From contig JAQGEQ010000335.1 in NCBI GenBank assembly GCA_034620365.1, positions 248,001 to 312,000 of the forward strand: a stretch of 64,000 nt of DNA, in the 5' to 3' direction. Origin of the DNA: Pegea sp. RAD2-039 (Eukaryota; Chordata; Thaliacea; Salpida; Salpidae). The position numbers and the translations under genes are program-made. Positions 33,983 through 44,834 of the stretch are shown here, in pieces (the stretch's first letter is position 1; each line of letters starts with the position of its first letter). Below the pieces are notes generated by a model that saw only the letters and a program-made list of their open reading frames with translations, ran no database searches and was not told the DNA's origin.

Positions 33983-34103
33983 ATATTAATGAATGCGAAG
34001 ATGAAAGAGATGCCCTGAAAATTCGGAATGTCGAAACTCAATTGGAAGTTTTAAGTGTGAATGTTTACCAGGATACTCTGGAGATGGTTTGAACTGCAAC
34101 AAA
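33983..34103 (+). pseudogene. orphan EGF-domain exon with a frameshift
   Basis: After a tctgtctttcag acceptor the sequence reads DINECEDER. It then shifts frame by one base near 34,010 and continues as CPENSECRNSIGSF and CECLPGYSGDGLNC, giving all six EGF cysteines. A gttgac donor-like site follows. It closely resembles the 123-bp EGF exons of the gene at 11-15 kb but lies alone on the opposite strand. No adjoining exon was found. Probably a stray duplicated exon that has decayed; a sequencing error restoring a real exon is possible. Confidence 0.75.
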
Positions 34104-34743
34104 GTTGACTTGTAACTTCAATACTGGTGTCTAACTCATTACGCAGAAATGTTACTTTTAATCTACGTTATAAGATTTTTTTTACTCTAAAACCAAGTTT
34201 GATTAACTTAAAGCTATAAAAATCATCGATCAAAACTTTACAATGACTTTGGATTTAATCAACTATAATGTGTTGTTCTGTAGTAATAAAGTAGAGACAA
34301 ATTAGCCTTAAATATAATCTTCATAATAACGTTATTAAAAAAAAACTTCTACTAATTCTTGTGGTATGATTGAAATGTCTATTTGTGAGGTATTTTGCTG
34401 CTGATTAAATTGCTTGTTAAGCGTCATTATCGTATAGGCGGTTGTCATCCGGTAATAGTCTTTGTGGTAAGTTGAGCGTTTCGTTAATATATTTATCGTT
34501 ATTAATTTGATAAAAGCTTGTTATAAGCAGTCGTTAACCTAACAGTTTATTTAAAATAATAGATTTAATTTTTCGACGAGTTTCTGTGGCGTTATTGGAG
34601 CTTATTGTAGTTAAAGCTTAGCAACAATTAAGATAGTTTATTTTTGCTACACCTAGTATAGATTAGAGTACGATTTTATTTAAATGATTATAAATCGATT
34701 TTTTTTTTACTGTAACAAAGATTTTTCTTGTTTTATAAACAAA

Positions 34744-35950
34744 GAAATGGATACATTATTTTTACCTAAAGTATTGTCTAAGGACCCGAGTAGTTCGTCG
34801 GCAGCCAAAGAGTGGAGGAAAACTTTCACTCTTTCCTGAAACAAGTCAAATTAACAGCACTTGTCAACTCAAGAAACATATGAATACTTCGAGAGCTGCC
34901 ATACTTATTTAGAAGCTTAGGCGACGCTGGAAATGGTTTTATATAAAGAAACCAAATTAATTGTTTGCTCGTCATCTACTACGAACGAATAAACAAAAGC
35001 CAAGATAATATCTAAAAAAATGTCGATGCACTTTGGTACGTTTAATCAAGAGCTGAGATTTCAAGAATGTCGAGGCAAGAGAACACAGGGAGGGTATGAC
35101 CAGGGATTCATTTATAGATGGATTAGCCTCATCAAGTACAAGGCAAAGGTTGTTGGGAAATGTAATATTAGAAGAAGCTATTAACTAAGCAGTGACACTG
35201 GAGGATACCCGGTGAAACAACCAATACTTTGGGACTGATAGATTGGTTGAAGCTGCAGAAAAACCAGTGAGTTCAAGAAAACTCATGGAGGAGGACCAAG
35301 TGGAACCGACGGTAGCGGTTACGAAAGGAGTTTGCTTAAAATGTGGAAGTAGCAAATCTCATGATTTTACAAAGTGCCAGCTAGTTCAATTACGTGTTCC
35401 AAATATAATCGAGTCTGTAGTCTTCAGAAAAGGTCTCCTAAGAAACAGTCAGAAAGGCAAAGAATGGAAAGAGTTGAAGTTACTAGCCAAGGGCTTAAAG
35501 CACTGCTTACTCGATTTTCTAGGAAATTGAACCATGCGATGGTAGATGTCTCTATTGCGGGCAATGTATTTAAAGCTCTTATAGATACCGGATCTTCGAA
35601 GACCCTTGTAAGTGAAAAGATTGCTCGAAACTTCAAGATTCACAAAAGCTTGAAATAAATTTAAAGTAGAAGTGGCTCAATCGTTTAGAGTGTGCAAGAT
35701 AACTTAATTTTGCAAAGGAAACCTCCATTTGTTAAAAACATTGCAGAAATATAAATCTGTTTATCATGGAGGGCCTCGATGTAGAGTTGGTGCTGGGAAG
35801 AGACTTCCTTGAAACTTGTTAGAAAGTTGTTAGAGTTTGGAGGTCCAAAAGAAGATTTAGTGGTACACACTAAAGATGAAAGGAGGAAACAAAATCGAAA
35901 TTATTAAATGTTTAGAGTGTGGGCAGAGAAGACATTATAGCAATTTGTGT
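34744..35950 (+). mobile_element. decayed LTR retrotransposon gag-protease segment
   Basis: From 34,744 a broken gag-like frame begins (KEMDTLFLPKVLSKDP, then EYFESCHTYLEA and ELRFQE segments). A zinc knuckle CLKCGSSKSHDFTKC lies at 35,333-35,377. A retropepsin active-site region, ALIDTGSSKTLVSE, lies in another frame near 35,570-35,625. A second perfect CCHC knuckle, CLECGQRRHYSNLC, lies at 35,909-35,950. Multiple frameshifts and stops make it non-functional. The order suits a Ty3/gypsy-like element. I could not delimit LTRs or find RT, RNase H or integrase. It is a retrotransposon remnant, not a host gene. Confidence 0.75.
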
Positions 35951-37550
35951 GAAGTTAAAATTTGGTCATTCAGGAAGTAGCTGCATAGAAATGGAATAAA
36001 AGAAGAGCTGCGAAAACAGCCTAGACCAGAACTGAGTATTTGAGCGCTACTCAGCTTAATGAAAGTGCATCCGGGCGCTCTAGTTGTTATGAGGTAGAAA
36101 AGTTAAAAAAGGAAAGCAGAAGGAGAGATCCTGCCTTACTGGCTAAAGAACAGACAATAGGCTCTACTATACCTGTCAGGGATCTATAAGTAGTCTTACG
36201 CTTTATCGCTGCGAAGAAGAGCAAGACGGAAGCCATCACGAATGGTGACGGGAGAGATATGAGCGTTTTGCCGAGAATAATAATGAATTTCGTAGTTGTT
36301 GCAACCACGGCGGAAGAGAAGATAGTGGAAGCGGGACAATAGACTTTGTTGCGCTTGAATCCTTTTTATTTTTGCATTTCTCGCTATTCTGTTTACAGTG
36401 GGCAAATTTTTCTTCGTAGTCCATCGGAGACACGAAAATGACCTCTATTACAGTCTATGGAAGAACTTTTATAGAAAAGAACTTTGTTTCCAAGGTTACT
36501 GTGTGGAAAGAGATTAATCAAAACCTGATTCAGAATATTTGAAACTTCTGATAGATCTTCATTTCCTTACAAATCGAAGTCGTTGCAAAAAGCGCTGACT
36601 TCTTTAGCTTATAAAGATGGCTTTATACATTTTTGGATAAGGTCGATTAATTCTCTGTGAGAAGAAAGAGAGGTGGTGAGTTTAACATGAAATAGGAACT
36701 ATGATGGCGATATAATTGAAGATGTTAAAAGGTCTTGTCCTTATTCTAGCTAATAAACAAGATGATGAAAGTGTAAAGAAGGTTGAACTACTGAAGGCTA
36801 ACCGATGTACGCGAGAGTCTGGATGGCAGAGAATCCAACGTTTCTGTGAGGGATCTAGGCAGATACCCAAATGATCATGAACAAGACTTTGACGTTCATT
36901 TAGGACGAGGTAATAAATAGTCCCCGACGGGTTTTACTGGGTGATATAAGGGAGAATCCCGATGACAACGCTATGACTAGTGAGGAAGAAGATGAAAAGA
37001 GGAACGAACCTAGTGTGCAGGTTTCCTATGATTTCACTCTCTTATAACTTTCAGTCATTCTGTGGTATGTTTGTAGTGTGTACCGTTGTTACTAATAGTT
37101 GCTGCTAGTCACCTTATACAATTGAACAAAACTCTATATAAAGAGTTATTATCATTCAACCATACAAATGACACTTAAGATTTTGCTCATCAGAAGAAAA
37201 TAACTTTAGAAGAATTTTAATTTTAATCTAATTTGTCAAATATAACAAAACTCATTTAAAGCTTTCTGACATGTATGACATAGTAGTATCAGTCAACAAA
37301 AATCTTTAATCAATTAAAACTCTATACATTTTGTCTAAATTAAAACTGACTTAGCACGTGACAAACAGATTCATCATGAAAAATTTATTTGATAATTACA
37401 TAATTTTACAACTAATAATATTTAATTTAAAGTTGTAGCTTTAAAGATTTCTCAAACTGTTTTATTCATATGGGGAATACACTATAATTTACTTTGATTC
37501 AGAGAAAATATGATGTTAAAAATTGTCAAAGATAAATCCTGCTATAAGTT
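35951..37550. other. probable degraded retroelement sequence and 3' flank of the sugar transporter gene
   Basis: Base composition is less AT-rich up to about 37,030, which suggests continuation of the retroelement, but I cannot recognise pol domains. From 37,040 the sequence returns to AT-rich flank. No host exon is supportable. Confidence 0.4.
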
Positions 37551-40500
37551 TTAACAATTTTCTTTTTTGAAAATGACATCTTCATCATCTTGATGGTAGG
37601 CTACTGTATATCCATTTCTGTGAAGAATTAATTTAATAAAATAAATTTTTCTAAAGTAACTATTTAACAAAACAAAATAACAGTTATTTAAAAAAAGTTA
37701 AAATAAACCAAGAATTAACTGATAAAAGACATAAAAACAACAACCTTTTATCAAATAGAGCATTAATTTCAGCAAATGTTCTGTTTTTAGTTTCCGGCAT
37801 AACTATTTGCAAATAAATTGTAATTATTATTGAAACAACCATAAAACCAATAAAAACATAAGGCCCAGTTGCATTCTGCAAAAAAATTTTTAATTAATTT
37901 AATGTTTTAAAAGAAAATTAAATATATAAAAAGAGAAAATAGAACGTACAACTACAGCAGGAAAGCCGATGCCAATAAGAAAGTTACACATCCAGTTAGC
38001 CACACAGGACAGCATAGAAGCTGCTGGTCTTGCATCTTGTGTGAAAAATTCAGAGCTCATAATCCAAGGAACAGGTCCTAGTTGAAGTAAAATTGATAAA
38101 AATTCAAGGAAACGAATCGTCGGTTCTTATCAAAAAGATGATGAGTTGAAATAAAACTAGTTTATGATTTGAGAAAATGTTTTTTGCGTAAAATATTTAA
38201 ACAAACCTGGCCCAATTGAAAATCCAATAACGTAGCCAACTACACAAGCAATGCTAAGATAAGATACCCATGTAGTATTTCCATTCTAATAAATGCATTT
38301 GATAAGCAGTTTATTTAACTAAATCCTAAAATTATATTCCTTTGTATTCACTGATTGCCATGGAGCCAAAAATGTAACTTATATTTAGTATTTACTTGAT
38401 TTATTAATGTAATGAAGAGTTCAAATAGATTAAACAGTTAAGAATTTAACTATTATTTAATTTATTTGTAATTTAGTTTTTAAAAATGTTCAATAAGACG
38501 TCTGATTTGAGCTACAAACTCTGTAAGTGTTCCAAATAAATAAAAAAAATTAAACATTAGTTTAAGGCATTTGAGTTTCTTGAAATTTCATTTTAATGTT
38601 TGTTGTAAAAATCAACAAAATTATGATCAATGAAACTATTACATAAATCTGAAATTAGATGACTAACTTTTGTCAAACTTATAAGAACGTTTAAAGTAAT
38701 CGTCAAGGCTAAACACCAAAACGCCATTGCCCCAAATCCAAATACCAGAAGCTTCTTACGCCCGGCTTTTTCAATGATGGAAGCCTAAATTTATTCATTT
38801 GAATATTTTAACTTGTTAATAAGATTAACTTACAGCTAATATAGACATGAAAACGTTAACCGCCCCTATACCGACAGAAGCAAAATCTTGTGGGTTACCT
38901 TCAGGGATTTTGGCAGCATCAAATATCTTATTTGCATAAAAGAACACCTGTAGAAATTGATATAGATTTGCAAGATACAAAAAAAGATTAAATTCTTTAA
39001 GCAAATGAAACCTTTTGTGAGTTGTTTTAAAAATCTGATTTAGCTTTTAATATATTGTTGCTAAATGACTGAAAACCAATCTAATCTTAAAAATATTATT
39101 TCGGAATAAAAAGTTGATATTACAAAAATACTAAGGAAATTTAAAGTAAGCTTTGTACCCTAAGTATCGTTAAAATACTGAAGTTTTTATGAAAAGTAAA
39201 CTGACAGCATTGATACCAGATAGTTGCTGGGCCATCATCATAGCTAGAATAGTGATCAGTTGCCATCTTAAAGATCTCTTGTGGATCAATTGGAAAATTG
39301 ACATCGCTCTTGTTTGAGATTTAGCTTTTGCTTCCTCCTTCATTTCATCCATTTCAGCAGAGACATCATCAGTTCCTCGAAGTTTTATTAATTCTTCGAT
39401 TAAAAATGATTGTGAGCAAAAATCATCAAGTTTTAATTGTTTTTTTTTACTTTTTTTTGTGGTTAATTGTTAAGATTTTTATCGAACTAAGTTTTTGTTT
39501 TTGGAAACTTAATTATACAAACATGAAAGAAATACTATATTATTTACCTACAAATTCAACAGCTCTTATAGCGAACAAAAACCAAATATTACGAGTAAAG
39601 AGAAGGTCTTAGGTATTATAAGTTAAGATTAATGCCGCAACAATATAAACACCGTAGAGGCAGATGTTGAACGTAAATTATAAATCAAAAATTTGGTATG
39701 ACAAAGTAAAAGAAGAAAGTGAGGAAACTGGCAGTGTTGCGTATCACTTGCTAAGTAAGCAACTTGAATCTTCTTTTTTTATTAGATTTTTAAAGATACG
39801 AGAAGTTTTTATGGAGTGGTCGAAGATATATGTGTATAAATGGCACTCAACATCAACAACGATCATTTCAGAAAAAAAATTTTCTATGTGAGTAATTTTG
39901 CATCAAGTTAATTCCTTAAAAGTCTGTTTATAATATTTGCTAAAAAATGATTATTGTACCTCCATTATTTCTAAGAAATAGTATTTAGTAGCATATAAAA
40001 ACTGGCTGTTAAAAAGATTAAAAACGAGATAATTTGTTTAAATAAATTTTGACAGAAACAACCTTGTTTATGCTTAAAGGGGAATCAGGTTTGTACAGAT
40101 TCAAACAGATACTATGAGAATCAAAGCTGTAAAACTTTTTTGTACTTTTAAAATGTTTGCAATATTAGTAATTTTAAATTTAACGACAATGAAACAGATG
40201 TAGAGTAATCTTCAGCGAGGTTAGCAACTGATTTAGCAAATATTACAGCTTAAATTATTTTAAAATTTACATAAAAGTTATTAACTCAAGATATAAAGAT
40301 AAAAGAACTTTTATGGACGGCTTAAAAAGTCAAATTTATAAAAAGCTAAATTTTCTATTTTTTGAATTCAATTAAACCTTTCATGGCCGCAGCTTCATGG
40401 CCAAGATCGATGAGGATGAATCTGGGGCTTCTGGGCATATAAGGAATACAGATTGCTTGTATCAAAGAAGGTACACATGTAAAAGCAAGTAGAAAAGGCC

Positions 40501-43000
40501 ACAATTTCTCAGTTCCAAGAATAAATTCCAATCCAAATATCTATTGAAGAGTGTATTTTAGATTTTTAACTGATGCTACTGAAGAATCATTTTTGTAATT
40601 TTGTAGTTGAAGCAAGTTTCAACCTGTGCAACAAGTATTCCAATTGTTAAAAGTATTTGATGGGCAATGCCAAAAGCTCCTCTTAAAGTCCGAGGTGCAA
40701 TCTCACCGATGTACATCGGAGTCATACCAGATGTCAAGCCTAATCACAAATCATCTTCAGAAAATTTGATAAATATTTGAATAGATGAAACAGTTTTTAT
40801 AAAATAGTTTCCTTTATATAAGAGTTCTATGATTGAAGGAATTATCAACTAGTAATAAAATGTAAATTATAAAAAATATCTCTTTTAGAATTCAAACTTA
40901 ATGATTATCTGAAATAAAGTCTTTAAACAGTTTTGATGACTTTAAAAATTTTAACCTATACTAAAAAAAACTGAAGGAATTGTTCGACGTTTAAAACTTG
41001 TAATAATACTCCACATATCTGGGTTAATTAAACTAATAGTATAGAATCTAATAATAAGTTTATGATGGTTTAAAGATAAAACCAGAAAACTGAAGTAAGA
41101 AAAAAGCTTATCAAATTTTCCAAAAACTTCTGTTGTAGTTTTTACAAATTCAATAAAATAGCTAAAAAAGTTGCAGAAAAAAGCTTATCTACTTTTACAA
41201 TTGTTAGATGACTTCTACCTGAAAATATTCCAATTAAAGCTCGTCCAAGTATAATCAACGAAAAGCTGTTTGCATATTTGGCAGCTCCTAAACAAACTGC
41301 AGCTGCAAATGATATTAAGTTGTTCATCATAAGACCCCCTCTTCTGTTTGTAAAACAACCAAATGAAAAATGAATTTTTGTACAATATAACCCTGACAAC
41401 TTGCCTGCCAAATTTACCAACAAATGTGCCAACCAGTAGGGCTCCTATCATTCCTGAAAACGCAAACACAGCTACAGCGATAGCATACATATTGTCTCGA
41501 TATGCTTGGTAAGATTTCTGCAAATAAAAAGAAAGTTATTTTGATGATTTGGAGATTACAATCAACTTACTGTGCATTCTGTTACATTTTCATTTAAATT
41601 TCCTGTTTCATTGCAATTGAAGAAATAATTTTGAATTTCCTAAAAGTATGTTATAAACATTTTGGTGGTAATTAATATAGTAAAGTTTTAACAACACAAA
41701 AATGTGAAGATAAAAACTATCTCACCTTTGTTGGTGCATTCATTACAGCTATATTGTAACCAAATTGAAATGAAGAACCAATCACAGACATTACCACGCC
41801 AAATAGTAAATGAAATGTCAGCTTTGGCTGTTGATTAAATAAAATGTCTTTAACTTATAGGCGGACGACTTAATATCAAATTAATTTGAAATTAATATTT
41901 CAAATTTAGCTTTCTAATTTTGATTTATTTTTTTGCATTGATTAATTATTATTATTGAAATAGAAAATGGTTTCATTTAACATCTAATTAGTTGATATAG
42001 AAGCAACTATAGTCATTGCAAACGTTTTTTATTATGTGAGTAAATTTGTATAAAGTTAATTCATTAAAAGTCTGTTTATAATATTTGGTAAAAGATGATT
42101 TTTTTACCTCCATTATTTCCAAGAACTATTATTTAGTGGCATATACAAATTGTATTTTGCGATAATGTACTTACATAAAGAAACTAAACCGAAAATTTAC
42201 ATGATTAATTTATTAAAGTTTTTATGTATTAAATTATATATATATATATATTATGTATTACCAATAAATTCCAAAAATAATAACTTATCAGTTTTCTTTG
42301 TAGTGAATTGTAACTTAAACTTTAAATAAATTTTATACATATGCTGTTTACGTCTTGGGTTCAAAGGTTAATTCAGAAACTTATTGCTTTATAACTAACA
42401 TAACAATTTAAGTAAAAATAAGGGGGGTTTAATAACACAGTATTTATTGGTTTTACTTAAATTTATACTTTAAAGTTTAAAACTTATCAAAATAAACCAT
42501 TAAAATTCGATTAAAATTTCTTTTTGACTTACATACAATAACTTGATTAAATATAGTTCTAAAAAAATAAGTACAATATATATTATATGTTATCATCATT
42601 CAAATATTTAGTATTATTTTATTATTATATTATTATTTAATATTATAAATATTGTTTAAAACAAGCTTGAAATTTATCACACAACAAAATATTTTAACAA
42701 AATCAATTTAATAAAAAAGTTTCGAGCTTCAAAATATGAAACTTATAAATATTTTTATTATTATAAAAATAATAAAATAATATTTGTTATAATAATAATT
42801 ATTATTTTATTTTTTATAAATATCTTAGATTAGTTTTAGAATAGTTTTCTTACCAAATTACAATTTGCATAAATGTGAACAAATACTATCAAATAAATAT
42901 TACTAAAATTAGTAATTATCTTAATAGATAAAAGCGTACAAAACTTATTAAAAAAATGATCAAATACCTTTTCCCTACTTATAAATTCTGATTTTACCAT
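37551..43000 (-). CDS. SLC2A/GLUT-type facilitative sugar transporter, 514 aa, 14 exons
   Basis: A twelve-helix plasma-membrane hexose carrier. Exons: 42968-43000, 41726-41827, 41571-41639, 41405-41517, 41219-41343, 40624-40739, 40378-40540, 39206-39393, 38834-38947, 38668-38784, 38207-38285, 37950-38077, 37745-37875, 37551-37617; 1,545 bp with every phase consistent. Family signatures in order: [12 protein letters not shown] (helix 1), GKFGRRRGG loop, [46 protein letters not shown] and PETKNRTF. The QLS triplet that precedes QQLSG in class I glucose carriers is replaced by MMA, and several segments look more like GLUT5-type class II. The substrate is therefore uncertain (glucose, fructose or another). 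One intron uses GC-AG. Confidence 0.95.
39885..40000 (+). repeat. intronic direct repeat, copy A
   Basis: About 115 bp in the 984-bp GLUT intron matching 42034-42148 in the same orientation. Shared runs include taaaagtctgtttataatat and tacctccattatttc. Possibly a short interspersed element; a short open frame across its edge is not a gene. Confidence 0.8.
41344..41404 (-). other. GC-AG intron of the sugar transporter gene
   Basis: The exon ends ...GGCAG and the intron starts GCAAGT, the usual consensus of the rare GC-AG class. It ends at an AG before AAGAGGGGG. Splicing here restores the conserved GRR loop after TM2; the nearest GT donor gives the wrong phase. Length 61 bp. Confidence 0.8.
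42034..42148 (+). repeat. intronic direct repeat, copy B
   Basis: Partner of 39885-40000, in the first GLUT intron. Roughly 85% identical by eye. Confidence 0.8.
42235..42251. repeat. TA dinucleotide microsatellite
   Basis: Uninterrupted (TA) repeat of about eight units in the first intron of the sugar transporter gene. Confidence 0.85.
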
Positions 43001-43624
43001 GATGCTGGTAGTAGCGTTTGCTGTACAATCAGTAAAGTTCTTATTGAAGCACCTAAAACCTTAAGCTAATTTGTTTTAGGTGATAAACAAGATATAAAGC
43101 AAGGTATAAAACACAGTATTATAATAGTTTTAGAATAACAATTGAACAACACTGCGAATTGCTTAATTGAAAATAAAGTTTATAAAACTCATAACGACTT
43201 TTCAAACTATATAACATTAACAATGATAACTGTCAATAGCTAAAAACAACACTTTAATCTAGATTTGGAAATTATTCAAAACAATGAAAGTTTTGTTTTT
43301 AAATTTTATAAGTTGTTTTGAAAGAGATTTCCTTCATTAAAGTTAATCTTATAAAAGTTCATTAGAATGAAGTTTTACTTTCAAAATAAATTATATTTTA
43401 TTTATTTCAATAAATGCGAAGGAAAGTGCTTAAAGAGAGCACCTCTCGATAATACACATTCTCACCAATAACATCTATTAAGTTAAAAATATAGAAGGTA
43501 AAAGATGTAACACATGGCATTTCGATAGCTCTCAAAGCATATAACAGTGAACATTTACATGGAATGTTAATAATATAAGAAAAGGAAAAAATCACAGTTT
43601 AGAAATGACAATGTTGGCAATATT

Positions 43625-43895
43625 ATAACGTTTCAACTTCTTTTTGAACAACGCGAGCGACTCCGACATGACAATGTCTGATGGCAGCTGGTTCCATGTA
43701 CTAATTGTGAGGAATGAGAAAAAATTGCTCTGGTTAACGCATTAGGTGATATGGGCTTATTAAGGTGTAATGTGTGTCGTCTGAGCTGATATAACTTGAG
43801 GGAAGGACTAATGGAAAAGAAACCATTAAACTGAATGTCAATTAAATTGTGGATAATTTTAAAAATAAGAATTAAGTCGTATTTAATCCGTCAAA
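43625..43895 (-). pseudogene. LINE ORF2 C-terminal fragment
   Basis: The minus strand reads RIKYDLILIFKIIHNLID, then FFSISPSL and LRRHTLHLNKPIS. After one frameshift it continues with STWNQLPSDIV and ESLALFKKKL. This is the typical 3' end of CR1/L2-type ORF2 proteins. Truncated and inactive. Confidence 0.8.
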
Positions 43896-44399
43896 TTTTC
43901 AAAGTATCTAAATTGAAGAAGCTAAGAATATTATAATTTTAATTTTAGATATTTTAATTACACAATAAACCATGGAACATAAGAATTTAAATAAAAAGCA
44001 CCTTATATTTTTGTCGATAGTTATAATTTGTTGTACCGATTTTGACAAAAATACGATAGCAATATAAACAGAAAAAATTAGATCTTGCTTTTGAGAAATC
44101 AGCTTCAAAGTTCTAAATAACATTTTAACCATTACCAACTTGATTAAAATCTTTTGGACTTTTATCATCAAACAATTGAAAGGATGTTAAGCTTCAACTC
44201 ATTTATCTATTTTGTTTAACTGCAAATAACAAATTATTCAGCTCTTATAGCAGCACATAGCCATATAACTGCAGCAATATAATGAACAGATTGCAAGTAT
44301 TTTTGTAGCATAATTATTATTGAATAAAAAGAGAAACACTGCAGAAACAGTAAATATAAGTTGAAAAAGAAGAAGAAAATAGAGAGATTAGTAGCTTTT

Positions 44400-44830
44400 T
44401 AATTCATAGGTGAAGAAAGCTACTTACATGATGCTTTTTAAATAAAATATCAAAAAATGATATATTTTGATAGAATGATGAGAGTAGGGAAGAAGATTTC
44501 AAATCTATCGAAAAAGCTTTTACTCCACTTGGTATCATTAGAATTGTTGAATAATTTTGAATGAAGAGACTCTGAGGACGTATGAAAGATTGCAATTTTT
44601 AAAGAGGTCGTTAAAGTTAAGGTGAAGAACCTATTATAGATTTCAGATAGTAGTGTGAGGTTGAAGAAAAGGCTTTCAAACTAAACTTACGGAGACGGTC
44701 TTTGTATTAAGAATAGATTATGACACATTTAAGGAAATCTTTACTAGTAAACAATTTTTGAACAGATTCAAGTTGTATAAGATCTTTTTCAAGGCACTCC
44801 ATACAGAAGAGTTGAATTCTAATTTAGGAT
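44400..44830 (-). pseudogene. LINE reverse-transcriptase thumb/tail fragment
   Basis: The minus strand shows LEKDLIQLESVQKLF, like the KDIDLLEKVQRR motif after the RT palm, then YKDRLRKFSLKA, with stops between. With the fragment at 43,625-43,895 it may be one LINE copy read leftward, interrupted between about 43,900 and 44,600. Confidence 0.65.
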
Positions 44831-44834
44831 AGAA

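Noticed and set aside
39328-39891. Open frames on the plus strand (94 and 75 codons)
   Set aside because: They lie antisense to, or inside an intron of, the sugar transporter, whose exons 39206-39393 and 40378-40540 join directly in phase; no family features.
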